A stretch of 64,000 bases of DNA, taken from contig NC_087062.1 in assembly GCF_963678635.1 (NCBI RefSeq), positions 13,002,670-13,066,669 on the forward strand. Reading direction: 5' to 3'. The translations under genes were made by a program, and so were the position numbers. The DNA comes from Symsagittifera roscoffensis (lineage: Eukaryota > Xenacoelomorpha > Acoela > Convolutidae). The first letter of the stretch is position 1; every line of letters begins with the position of its first letter. A model generated the notes under the pieces. It did no database searches, was not told the origin of the DNA, and saw only the letters and a program-made list of their open reading frames with translations. This document shows positions 29,160 through 39,123 of the stretch, one piece after another.

Positions 29160-32044
29160 TCTCTATTTGTCACTTTTTAATGCCTATACACTTAACTCGA
29201 TTTGCTGGAGACCTTGTAGCCTTATTAACAAATAATAATGACACAACACAATAAATTTCACAAGATTCTTTTAAATAGTGACCACGAATCCCTGTATGTT
29301 ATCAGAGTACAGTTTGTATGAAATTTATTCACACTAACCGGTTATCGGTCCAAAGATTTGAGAACTAGCACAATATGATGTTATCAGTCAATTTAAAAGA
29401 TAGTTTATTCACTACCCAATCAAGCACCGTTTACGTTGATTTAAAATATATTGAAACAATTAGAATGTCTCTATAAAAAAAAACGTATGTGTAATGTACT
29501 CTTAGTCGGTCGCAGTACAATAGTCGAACTTGTCTTTTAAAGAAAAAGCTTTCCCTGCTCGGTGCTGCACCAAACAGACAAAACTTTGAAGGCAGTAATT
29601 TTTTCAAGTGGGCGTATATTGCACCCACCGAGTACTATGTTACCTATCTCCCTTCGGACTGCCCGAGCTAGACCTACTAAAAACCTCAGGGCAGTCACTT
29701 TTCCCAAAAACGTATTATGTTACAATCCACACAAATGAATCACGCTCTTTTTAATTTAGACTAATGTCGCGAATATCCCAGTTCGGACCTGTTTTGTATT
29801 AGTCTGGTTCTTATTGAAAGGCAAGTTACCAGTGCAGTAACTGATAGCTAGCCTGTGTGCTAATAACCTAATACCTCTCACTTTTTAGTCTTTCTTTCGT
29901 CTACCTAAGTCCTTAATAAAATAATAACCCTCCGGATTGGCACATATTGGACCCTTCCGGACTAACAGAATCTAGACCCCTCCGGATTGGGACCCCTCCG
30001 AATTAGCAACTATAAGACCCCTCCGGATTCGGACCCCTCCTAACTTGAAAAATTTTTTGACCCCTTCGGATTGAGAGCCCTCCGGTTTTGTAAAAGTAGT
30101 TTTTCGGAGATTTCCTACTTTCAACCTATACCCCTCCGGATACGTTCTCCGATGCAATTTTGCTCTTTCAATTCACTAGGAAGGGTATGCACTACTTTCC
30201 TAGACCCTTCCGGATTGAAGTTAAGCCTATTATTTGATAAGTCACACTAACGGTGAAGGGTCTTATCGCTCGCCTAACTTCGGTTCGCTTTAGCTTTTGT
30301 TATGCCTTTAGCCTTCCCATTTCATCTAGAACAGCCTAAAGTTACTTTATTCAACCGCTATTGCCTTTTGGTAGGGGTATAAGGGCTTCTCTAAATAAAC
30401 TTTACAAAACGTGAAGGGTGTACCCCTCCTAATTGAGTAATTTGCTAAAAACAACGTCAAGAAATTTTCCAAAAAATTTCTGTCCCTATCAGTAAGCACA
30501 GCTAATTTTTGATCTATTGGTACCAAGATCAACTCGATATGCTCAATAGTTCCAAAGTTATCAACCAAAACGTCTTTTTTCCAAACTCAAAAATTTTCTC
30601 TATTATAGGTTCCGCCTAACTGTTTCCGCAAATCTGGTCCTTTCGACCTAAAAATTATTGATCCGAGCTCAGGAGTCCTATACTCTTCTAGTTCAGTGCA
30701 AAAGACTCGATCTAAAACGCTTTTGTAGAGAAAATTTGCAAAAAACTATGCTACCTGTACCTCTCCGGATTGATGAATCCACCAAATCAAACACGTTAAG
30801 TTCGATTTCTCTGCAACCCGGAAGGCTTTCGGGTAGCGGGTTTTAAAACTTGTAGATTCACTAGTGGAAGTTGTCCGAATAACTATTTTTACTGTCGTAA
30901 CTCAAAAATTTCAAAAAATTTTCTAAATTTATAGTATTCCGTTTTCTCAAAAATCACGAAATTTCGGTTTTCGGTACCAAAATAGTTCCAACCACTTCTG
31001 AACTAAACTTAACCGGTTCTATCTATTATGGTAGTGCAGTTACGATGTAACACACTAACTTAGCGCTTTTTTCCATTTCAAAAAATATCGATATCTCAAA
31101 AATCGCGACTTGTGGGGGATCAAAGTATCGCTATTTTGACCCTAAAAACCGGTCTGTTTTCGTTGTTTTCCACTGAAAAACGATATAAGACTATTAATAT
31201 AGGCTATATAATTAATAATATTAGTAATACTGTACCCCTCCGGGTTTGTTTAATATCCGAATTAAGGTGCTTAACCCGGATATTCGCAGTTCGGTGAAGG
31301 GTCACTACAGTGCAGCACTGTCGAGCCCCCACAGATTACTATCTTAATTTTTGTACCAAAAGGGATACAAAACTTGTTAACGATACCCAACAGTCGATTG
31401 TTGTTGTCGTTGAGCCTCTTCTTGTTGCTCCTTGTACTGCTTGCCGGATCAGTCTTCTCCCAAGACCCTTCCGAATTGAGCGCAAATCAAATGACCCCTC
31501 CGGGTTGAGCGCAATTTATCATTAACGTGCTTAAATGCTCAAATAACCCTACAGTACAAGCCTCACAAACGGGCTACAAAACTGATCGTAACGATCCTGA
31601 CTGATATAAATGCCTGTAACAACAATATATCTATCAACAACAAACGGGGGGGTCGGATCACATCTTGTCTGGGGGGATGATTTCTACTGATTTTTTACTT
31701 TTTTTTTCTGTTTTTGGTTTTTTTTGGTTATTTTTTTTAATGTTTTTTGTTTTTCTTGGGTACTATACTATTTTTTGTTTGGTTTTATATATATCTTTAA
31801 GTGTTTTTGGTCACAAACCATTCAGGAGATGACGGGACCGCGAATCCCCCCACCCTTCCTGGTTCGTGAATTTTCGGTCTTAACTAAGTTAAAAAACTAT
31901 TCACGGTAATCCGGAAGGCTTCCGCGTTCCGAACTACCCTTCCGCCCCGGCGGTTTAGGCCTATTAAGGGCGTTAATGTGAGCATCCGCTCGGCGCGGAG
32001 TGCTCGTTAACGGTTCTGCCGGTCATGATGTTAAAAAAGAATAA
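29160..32044 (-). other. Element B 5' leader, non-coding, with CCTCCGGATT motif array
   Basis: 2.9 kb without a credible gene. At 29,928-30,220 about ten copies of CCCCTCCGGATTGG-type motifs occur, spaced 15-60 bases apart, with more isolated copies up to 31,510. At about 30,755-30,840 and 31,230-31,300 a CTCCGG arm is followed by a matching CCGGA arm after 50-80 bases, suggesting stem structures. T-rich tracts are at 31,690-31,800. The segment next to the PBS (31,620-32,040) is alignable to C at 36,510-36,900. Confidence 0.7.
29928..30220. repeat. Array of CCCCTCCGGATTGG motifs
   Basis: About ten interspersed copies on the plus strand (for example near 29,930, 29,977, 29,993, 30,016, 30,130 and 30,206), with 1-3 mismatches. 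It is the B counterpart of the CCCTCCGAAGT array in C and the TGTCCCAAGAC array in A. Confidence 0.85.
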
Positions 32045-32059
32045 CACCCAGGAGCGCCA
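32045..32059 (-). promoter_or_regulatory. Primer-binding site, element B (tRNA-Asn type)
   Basis: Minus-strand TGGCGCTCCTGGGTG starts 12 bases after the LTR end at 32,072. It is identical to the A and C sites. Confidence 0.75.
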
Positions 32060-32071
32060 TAAAAACATACA

Positions 32072-32992
32072 TGTAACATTCGCCCGGAAGATACATATCG
32101 ACGGAAAACAAAACTAAGTCTTAAGACGACTGGCTAACGTCTAAACAGAGCTTTGCATGCTTTTCACCGTCTCTACCAAGCCAGTACTTTTCGGTGGTCT
32201 TTTCTAACATCGGGTCGACAAAAACGTTACTGCTTTCGGCTTCGGTCAAAACACTCAAATTAACTAGATTACATGCAGAAATAGTGAGCTCATGGCTGGG
32301 TCTCAGTATCCCCAGACCACGAGGTCACTCCTAAAAACAGGGCTACTACTTATTGTATTACTATTGTTTTTTTTCAGTAGATAAAAATCATCATCTCCAT
32401 CGAAGATGGATCAACCCTTTCCCCCAACTCCTAGCTTCTCATCCTTATCAAAATGAATCTATATATCAATTAAATTCAAGTCAGGACATGACAGGAAGCT
32501 AAAAGTTTATGTAACAGGATAAAAGTTTCAGTTCCTTTACCCTTCCGGATTGATGAATCCGCTGGATCAAGCTCGTTAATCCTGATTTCCTCTTAATCCG
32601 GAAGGCCGTCTCTTACCCTTCACCGTTGTTCGCAACGGCCTTGCAACTATTGTAGCAGCACAATAGTTGCAACTCGGAGTGTTCTTCTGTTACTCTGTAA
32701 CTCGTTGTCGTTTTCCGATCTCAATTTCGTAGTTGTTGTTAGCGCAGCTAATGTTGTTCTCTTCTTCTTTCTCGTTTTAACCAAAATGGCCGTTTCTGAC
32801 GTTTCTCAGAAATATGACGTCATAATTCGAATTTTTGAAATTTTAAAATACCAGAATATTGCAGTCCTCACCGTTTGACCAATCGTTCCAATAACGTTCT
32901 TAATTCTTAATAATCATCAATCCGGAAGGCGTACTGCTAAAATTTCGAAGTCTGCACAGATTGCATTTTTCACATTCTGGTCGAATGTCACA
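32072..32992 (-). repeat. 5' LTR of element B
   Basis: 921 bp, sense start TGTGACATTCGACCAGAATG, sense end GCGAATGTTACA, so the ends form an imperfect inverted repeat. PBS, leader and gag follow. It is clearly alignable over its full length to the LTR at 34,630-35,539 and more distantly to those of A and C. It contains a perfect 13-bp hairpin at 32,641-32,672. Confidence 0.85.
32641..32672. other. LTR hairpin, B copy
   Basis: Perfect 13-base arms TTGCAACTATTGT / ACAATAGTTGCAA with a 6-base loop, about 320 bases from the sense start. A second stem, CCGTTG/CAACGG with a 4-base loop, lies just beside it (about 32,623-32,638). Confidence 0.8.
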
Positions 32993-33710
32993 ATGATGCC
33001 TACTCTGAATAGTCTTCATGAGAACTTGAATTTCTTTGTCGGGAAACCCAGTGATGATAGCTGCTCGGTGTTCTCGGAAATGTCCGCTAAACTTTTCAAA
33101 GGTTTTGTAATACCAATTGGTTCAGGAAGACAACAGACACTTGTGTTATGCTCAATTATCACGCAACTGCTCCCAAGCTCTGGAAATCGGGAACTGTCTC
33201 GGGTTTTGTCTACCAGGTTTTTATTCCACCATCACATGGGATTGTTTCACGGAAAGCTTGACTAAAGCTGAGAAAGTTCTCAGGAACAACCAGTATCCTA
33301 AGGCAGTAATACAATCGATCATTAACAAGACTCTTAACAACATCTTATCCAAGCGCGTTGAGACTAAACATAACGCTTGTGCAGCTGAAAAGTCAAGCCG
33401 CACGCAGTTTGCTTTGGCTCTTCAGTACCGCGGTCCAGGCAGTGAGACCTTGGCTCATAACATCAAGAAAATTTTCGGTACTCGCAACATCTATTTCACC
33501 ACCGAAAGACTGAAACTCTGCACTCCATCGCTTAAATCCAAACTTTCTTTTTCCTTACGTAGTAATGTTGTTTATCACATTTTAGTCGTGGCTGTTCGAC
33601 ACCTCTCAACAAGAACTCAAGATCATGGAAGAGCAGGAATGCCAGTTTAAGATCATTTCACTGAATGCAAGTTGTGAATGCTCGACTCGTCACCTTCTCT
33701 CAAGGTTTTA
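32993..33710 (+). pseudogene. Penelope-like element fragment (RT C-terminus and GIY-YIG start)
   Basis: Two plus-strand frames, 32,993-33,265 and 33,117-33,650, read as parts of one protein after a frameshift. The first has LNSLHENLNF, typical of the region after the RT catalytic site in Penelope-like elements. The second has TWDCFTESLTKAEKVLRNNQYP, LQYRGPGSETLAHNIKKIF and SLRSNVVYHI, then RHLSTRTQDH, which fit the RT thumb/linker and the first GIY-YIG block, itself frameshifted. No ends of the element are seen. It lies between two LTRs of the B family. Recognition is by pattern, not alignment. Confidence 0.7.
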
Positions 33711-34629
33711 CCTGCACCAGAAGCCCTGCAATTTCGAATTTTGTAGAAGAAATCAGGCAACAGCTCATTAAATTTTGATGAAGTTTTAAGATTTTGTCGT
33801 AAAACTAACCCAAAAAAAGATAACTGGATCAGTATATAGTTCCATCCCATGAAAAGCTTCGAAAAACTGAAAATCATTTTCGAAATCAAACTCACACGCT
33901 TTCGAAAGTAAAGTAAAAAATCTGAAGAAAAAAAATGAAATCCACTTTCGAAAAAAGTCACTCGCTCTTATTGAACTTTGGTCATGGGAAAGCAAAACTT
34001 GCCATCCTTCCGATAACACAACACGGTCTCAGGGAAAAAGCAAACATTGGTCACCTTAACCGAGATTACTTCATTTCAATAATCACACAGCCCATTCAAA
34101 AACCCTTGCAACTTTGTTGGTGATGCACACTTACTTTGCGGACAATTGATTTTGATTTCCTTGGTATTGAAGAAGGAGCATCGCGTGTTCTCCAACGCGC
34201 TTGTTTTTTACTGGAGCTTCCCGTGACTGCCAGGTGCGCGCCCAAGAGCAAACTAGGTGCTATTCGACCAGACCGCCCATGTTACGAATTTTGTTTAATG
34301 GTGGTCGAGTCATACGAATTTGTCATTCTGACAATTAACGTGCTTATTCGAAGTGGGAAAAGTCAATTTGGACTGACAAGTTGATTTTTAAAAATTCGTT
34401 TGCAAAAAAGACACCTGACAATTTCGTTTTTCGCGACAACTGAAAAGCGTGAAAATCATAACGATAATTATCGCCTGTCAGAACAAGGAGAAAACGCTGT
34501 ACTAAGCAAACAGAACATCCCAAAAGCATTCCGAAAAGTAACGATTGTGCTGTCACAATTGTTACCGTGCTAGTTTTATCAACCGGGAAGGCTGAGAGCC
34601 AGGATTGTAACCCTTCCCGACGCTGAATA
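33711..34629. other. AT-rich sequence between the Penelope-like remnant and an LTR
   Basis: No credible gene. At 34,538-34,565 a 12-base inverted repeat (GTAACGATTGTG / CACAATTGTTAC, one G-T) resembles the LTR hairpins, and at about 34,577-34,620 a CCGGGAAGG / CCCTTCCCG pair follows. So part of 34,390-34,629 may be a degraded LTR piece. I could not fix its ends. Confidence 0.4.
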
Positions 34630-35539
34630 TGTAACATTCGCCCGGAAGAACATATCGACGGAAAATAAAGCTAAGCTATAAAACGACTGGCCAGCGTCTA
34701 AACAAAGCTCTACATGCTTTTCACCGTCTCTACCAAAGCCAGTTCTTTTGGTGGTCTTTTCAACATCGGGTCGACAAAAACGTTACTGTTCTCCGGCTTC
34801 GACCAGAACGCTCAAATTAACTTGATTACATGAAAATAGTGAGCTCATGGCTGGGTCTCAGTATCCCCGACCACGAGGTCACTCTTAAAAACAGGGCTAC
34901 TACTATTTATTATATTACGATTGTTTTTGTTCAGTAGATAAAAATCATCAAGTCCATCGAAGATGGATCAACCCTTTCCCTCAACTCCTAGCTTCTCATT
35001 ATCAGAAAATGAATCTCGATGTTAATTAATTTCAATTTAGGGCATGACCAGGAAGCTAGAAGTTCGTATAAATCAATTTAAGTTATGGTCTCAAGATCCC
35101 TCCGGGTTCCTGAATCCGGGGAAACAACACCCTTTTTTCCTCTCCGGAAGGCTGAATTCACGGTTCCACCACCCTTCACCGTTGGTGAAAATGGCTCTGT
35201 AACAATTGTAGCGACACAATCGTTACAACTCGGAGCGCTCTCTGCTAATACTCTGTCGTATTTTTCTATTTTCCGTCATAGTTTCTCTCGCAACTATCGT
35301 TGTTGTTGTTGTTGTGTGTCTTTTTGGTTTTCTTCTTTAAAAAGGCTGTTTCGTCGTTTCTCGGAAATATGACGTCATCATTCGAAATTTTAGAAATTTA
35401 AAAAAACCAGATTATATATTGACCTTCACAGTTCGTCTAAGCGTTCTAAGCGTCGCTAATCTACTAAAACTGCCAATTCTCAAGGTCAGCGGCCATCAAT
35501 TTTAGTTTGCACTTTTGTCCATTCTGGTCGAATGTAACA
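34630..35539 (-). repeat. Additional B-family LTR (3' LTR or truncated copy)
   Basis: 910 bp, sense start TGTTACATTCGACCAGAATG, sense end GCGAATGTTACA. No PBS follows it at the lower-coordinate side. The 50 or so bases upstream in the sense direction match the PPT region before the LTR at 9,042-9,933. It therefore looks like the 3' LTR of a minus-strand element whose body was removed where element C now begins (35,598). Hairpin arms at 35,198-35,209 and 35,216-35,227. Confidence 0.8.
35198..35227. other. LTR hairpin, second B-family copy
   Basis: Arms TGTAACAATTGT / ACAATCGTTACA (one mismatch), 6-base loop. Compared with 32,641-32,672, a C-G pair has become T-A by changes on both sides. Confidence 0.75.
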
Positions 35540-35597
35540 TATTCCCCAGACGGCCCGGTCAATGTCCCCATTGAATCTCGTAGTCTTCTTTAAAAAA
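35540..35597 (-). promoter_or_regulatory. PPT-like remnant before the LTR
   Basis: The sense strand reads CCGTCTGGGGAATA up to the LTR start. It is about 80-85% identical over 50 bases to 9,934-9,985. It is cut off by the start of element C's LTR at 35,598. Confidence 0.55.
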
Positions 35598-36479
35598 TGT
35601 GCCATTCTGCCAGATGGCACAGCGCAACCTTCCGGGGACATGAAAAAGAAAGAATAAAGGCCTTATTAACGAAAAAGTATTGCAAAGGAGGGTCAGAATA
35701 TTCTGGAATATTTATTTTTAAAATTTCGATTTTCAAGCTGATATTTCTCAGAAATACGAAAAACGGCCATTTTGAGCCAAAAAGTGACGAAAATCAGAAC
35801 AACGACAGATATTGTGAAAGACAGTCGTACAAGAGACGGAAAATACGAAGCCTCTTATCGTGGCAACAACGCACGATAAGACACTTGTCAGCGGATACTA
35901 GTGGAGAAGGAAGCTTCAGTGGGGAAGGAGTATTCCACGGAACCCTCCCGGGACGCAAATTAGAAGAGATAAGAGCGTTATCGCTGGAATATCACGGGAG
36001 CGGAGGCTTGGTCCCCCAGAGACTGTTTATGTGAAGAGACTGTATAAAACTAACTTTATAGCTACTTGGATGTCGTGAAACTTTAATTTGACACCGGTAT
36101 TATTTGATATTTTAGAATATGAGTAGCTAGAAAGAGGAAAGGGTCAATCCATCTCCAATGGATTTAATATAGAACTGTCACACAAAAACATATTAAAATA
36201 GGTTGTTTGAGCCGTGTTTTTAATGACAATCACGTAGTCTGAGGATCCGAGACTCAGCTATGTGGTTGTGTTCGCATGTAAACGAAAGCTGATCAAAAGT
36301 CGTTTGACTGATGGCCTAAAAATGGTAACTTTTTACTTTGCCCTAGACAGACCAGAAAATCAACTGGCAAGGTCGAGACGGTGAAAAGCGAGTAGGATTA
36401 AGGTAACTGACGCCTGCCAGTCGTTAATAGATACTTTTTCTACGCTCCGTCGCTGTGTAGTATTTGGGCGAATGTTACA
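35598..36479 (+). repeat. 5' LTR of element C
   Basis: 882 bp, start TGTGCCATTCTGCCAGATGG, end GCGAATGTTACA, alignable with the B and A LTRs though well diverged. PBS starts 13 bases later. It contains a perfect 10-bp hairpin at 35,853-35,881. The last 425 bp (from 36,055) recur at 40,144-40,567. Confidence 0.8.
35853..35881. other. LTR hairpin, C copy
   Basis: Arms TCTTATCGTG / CACGATAAGA, 9-base loop, 255 bases from the LTR start. The stem sequence is unrelated to those in A and B but it lies in the corresponding part of the LTR. Confidence 0.8.
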
Positions 36480-36491
36480 TAGACGTTTTTA

Positions 36492-36508
36492 TGGCGCTCC
36501 TGGGTGGG
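36492..36508 (+). promoter_or_regulatory. Primer-binding site, element C (tRNA-Asn type)
   Basis: TGGCGCTCCTGGGTGGG, 13 bases after the LTR end. The complement reads CCA, G73, acceptor CAGGAGC, T-stem CCACC and one more C, which fits a tRNA-Asn 3' end over 17 bases. Confidence 0.8.
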
Positions 36509-38265
36509 CCTGTCAAAGGCATAAGACCATCATGATCAGCAAGCGTTTCAGCGACGAATCCTCCGCTCCGGGCGTATGCCCGAGTTAGAGGCCTTAATGA
36601 CCGTTATTGTACTGGGGGGAAGGTGCGTACCCTCCGTCCAGTACTATTCAGCTTTTTAACTTAGTTAACACCGAAAATTCCGGGGGCCGGAGGGTTAGGT
36701 GGGAAATCTAGAGCCCGCTTGTCCTGAGGTCCCAGGACCAAAAACAATTAAAGAGAAAGCGTAAAACCAAACAAAAATAGGGTATAACCAACAAAAAACC
36801 AAAAACAAATTTATTTGAAAACAAAAAAGTACAAAAACAGTAAAAAACCGAAAAAAGACCAAAAACGGTAAAAGTTATAAAGTGTCAGTTTGTATGTTAT
36901 TTCCGGACGAGATGTGATCTGACCTTCCCATTTGTTGTTGTTTCAGATTGATTTATATCGTTTCTGATAGAAAGATTGTGTGTTTTGGTGAAGGGTTGGA
37001 TACCCTCCCTCGAGTGTAATTTGAGTGTTTAAGCACGTTAATGGTGATTTTGCCGGTGACCGGAGGATAGAGTGGCAAGCTGATCAACGTGTTCCACACT
37101 CAACAGGGACATCAGGGACAACATCCACAACGACTGTTGGGTATCGTTGAAACAATTTTAGTATCGTTCGGGTACTATTTCATTAAAATTTAAGTGGTGG
37201 GGGGCACGATTGGCGCGGTCCGATTGTACCCTCCATCGATTACAAATTTCCGAGTTAAGGGTCTTAATTCGGGTATTTTGGTGCAAAGGAGGGTATAGTA
37301 CTATTTATTAACGACTATTAATAGGTTATTATCCTTATTACATATTACTTATCTCCTAATTAGACCCAAGAAACACCCAATTTTGTCGAAAATTATCGAT
37401 TTTCAACCAAACTGTAGACCCCCAAATTTTTGGATATCCAAGCTTTTCCGAACAGCAAAAAGCTTTTATATAGGGAGTAAATACGTAGTTCGATCCCCCT
37501 AACTAAAGAAACCGCGTGAGAAAAGACTCAGTGAAAGTTGGATAAAACCAAAATTTTTCGGTCAAAATTTCGATAATTTTCTGTTTTGGGGATTGAGTTT
37601 TTGAGTTTTTAGACTTAGAGCAAGAAAATTTTTTGTGTTAAGAGCGTGCTAGCATAACGTGCTCGGCTGCCAGAAAAATTCTTGAGTAACCCTCCGATCA
37701 GCTCCGTAGATAGAGCTAACGACTTAAGGATCGGAAAAAGAAGGAATCGGAGGGTCCAAATTTGATAGTTATTGGCCAAATTTTTGCCCCCAAACCAATT
37801 TTGATCCGGTTTTTTGCACTATTCCAGTGCCGTACAGGGCTACTACGCTCGTTTCTGTTATTTTTAGGCACTTTCGATAGGAATTGCGGAAAAAATTTCT
37901 CAGAACCTATATAGGTGGTAAAAAAGGGCCATTTGGACAAACACGTTTTTGGCAATTTCTCAAAGACTAGTCATCCGATCGGGATGATTTTGGCACCATA
38001 AGTCGACGTTTTGGACCACTTTTCCGGACCGCAACCGTTTTTGGGTTGTCAATCTCGGAAAAGAAAAATGTTTTAGAATTTGTTGGTTCGCAGGGTCCAA
38101 ATTACAGGTAACCCTCCGAGCGGCAGAAAATTTTTTATCAAAACACCTTTTTATCCAACTGGGAAGGTTGACCGTGTCAGTCAACCTAGTTTTAAGTCAG
38201 GTAGACCGCCTTTGGAGACTCTATTGCGGTAACTTAACCTTTTTTCTTGACTTTTGGGGAACGCT

Positions 38266-38630
38266 CCGAGGTAACCCTCTGGAGTCAGCTAAGGCCCTTA
38301 GCAACCCTCCTTAGTGGAAAATTTCCACGAGGTTATCCAGAGAAGTTAAGACAGCCCTCCCATAGAGAATTAATCTTGTTTTGACGCTTTCTGAAGTTAA
38401 TTGAAGGCCCTTCTGAGTGAGGCTCAGAAGTTTGAAAATTTTGGAGGTACCCTCCGAAGTAACCCTCCGGAGCATATTAAGCATCTTATTGACCCTCCTT
38501 AGTAAAGATAGGGGGACCCTCCGAAGTGACTTGGGTGATTAAGGTACCCTCCGAAGTAGGCTAAGTGTCTTAACAACCCTCCGAAGTAACCCTCCGGAGT
38601 GTCCTAAACCTTCTAAACAACCTTCCTTGT
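38266..38630. repeat. Array of ACCCTCCGAAGT motifs, leader copy 1
   Basis: About ten interspersed copies of ACCCTCCGAAGT or ACCCTCCGGAG, often in pairs with 4-5 bases between. The same array recurs at about 42,354-42,718 in the second leader. Confidence 0.85.
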
Positions 38631-38835
38631 TAGAAACTTGAGGAAATCTTCTGTGGCAATTTGGGAAACGGAAAATATCCATTTAATTAAGATCATATTA
38701 GGATTTTAGGCGTGCTTATTAGGATCATAAGAGCCCATTTTGACCCGGAAATTCGTGATCAACTTTGGATTCTAGATCGGGTGTATCAGAAGTACCCGAA
38801 CAAAAATTTTTTTTTGATTGTGATTTTGGTTGTGT

Positions 38836-39123
38836 GGTTGCCTTGAGCTACTTAATAGGAAAGTTCGGGCAATCCGGGAACAAATAAAGGAATACCTCGG
38901 TGAGTGTATTAGGCAAATACAGACTCACTTGAGAAGAAAAGTTGTTCCCTACTCTCGTGCACTTGGAGCAGTCCGGGTGTGGGAGAGCTTTTTCATAGAC
39001 TTTAGAAATTTTCGATCAGAGGTTGCCTTGAGCCACTTAATAGGACAGCTCGGGCAATCGCAGGGCACCTAAAAGAAGAACTCGGTGGGTGTATTAGGCA
39101 AATACACACCCACTTGAGAAGAC
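38836..39123. repeat. Two-copy leader unit with conserved hairpin
   Basis: GGTTGCCTTGAGC..ACTTGAGAAG units of about 105 bases start at about 38,837 and 39,022. Each ends in a stem with the same 2-base bulge: GTGAGTGTATT / AATACAGACTCAC (38,900-38,928) and GTGGGTGTATT / AATACACACCCAC (39,085-39,113). An A-T pair in one is G-C in the other. Both units recur in the duplicated leader (42,924-43,211). Confidence 0.8.

Larger units (their letters stand above)
9042..32992 (-). mobile_element. Element B: about 24 kb Ty3/gypsy-type element with macro-like and SGNH ORFs
   Basis: Minus-strand order: LTR 32,072-32,992, PBS 32,045-32,059, leader, gag (29,159 to 26,272), PR-RT-RNase H (26,275 to 23,628), integrase (23,454 to 20,672), macro-like ORF (20,566 to 20,159), giant SGNH ORF (19,759 to 10,751), PPT-like site and LTR 9,042-9,933. 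The order of cargo genes is the same in C on the opposite strand, which supports a real element rather than chance neighbours. B is heavily mutated: at least five frameshifts in gag-pol, a deletion in RNase H, a nonsense codon in integrase and several breaks in the giant ORF. Because the two LTRs differ strongly, a recombinant origin is possible. Confidence 0.75.

Noticed and set aside
35597-36034. 145-residue plus-strand frame
   Set aside because: It lies wholly inside the C LTR, which aligns at nucleotide level with non-coding LTRs of A and B. No frame is kept between them.
37716-38184. Minus-strand frames of 79 and 74 residues (the latter also at 42,048-42,272)
   Set aside because: The apparent conservation is due to the 4.09 kb duplication. 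They lie in the non-coding leader and the first frame is not kept in the second copy.
38830-39072. 80-residue plus-strand frame, repeated at 42,918-43,160
   Set aside because: It starts at a non-ATG codon and spans two diverged copies of a hairpin unit in the leader. The second unit is read in a different way, so no protein repeat is conserved.
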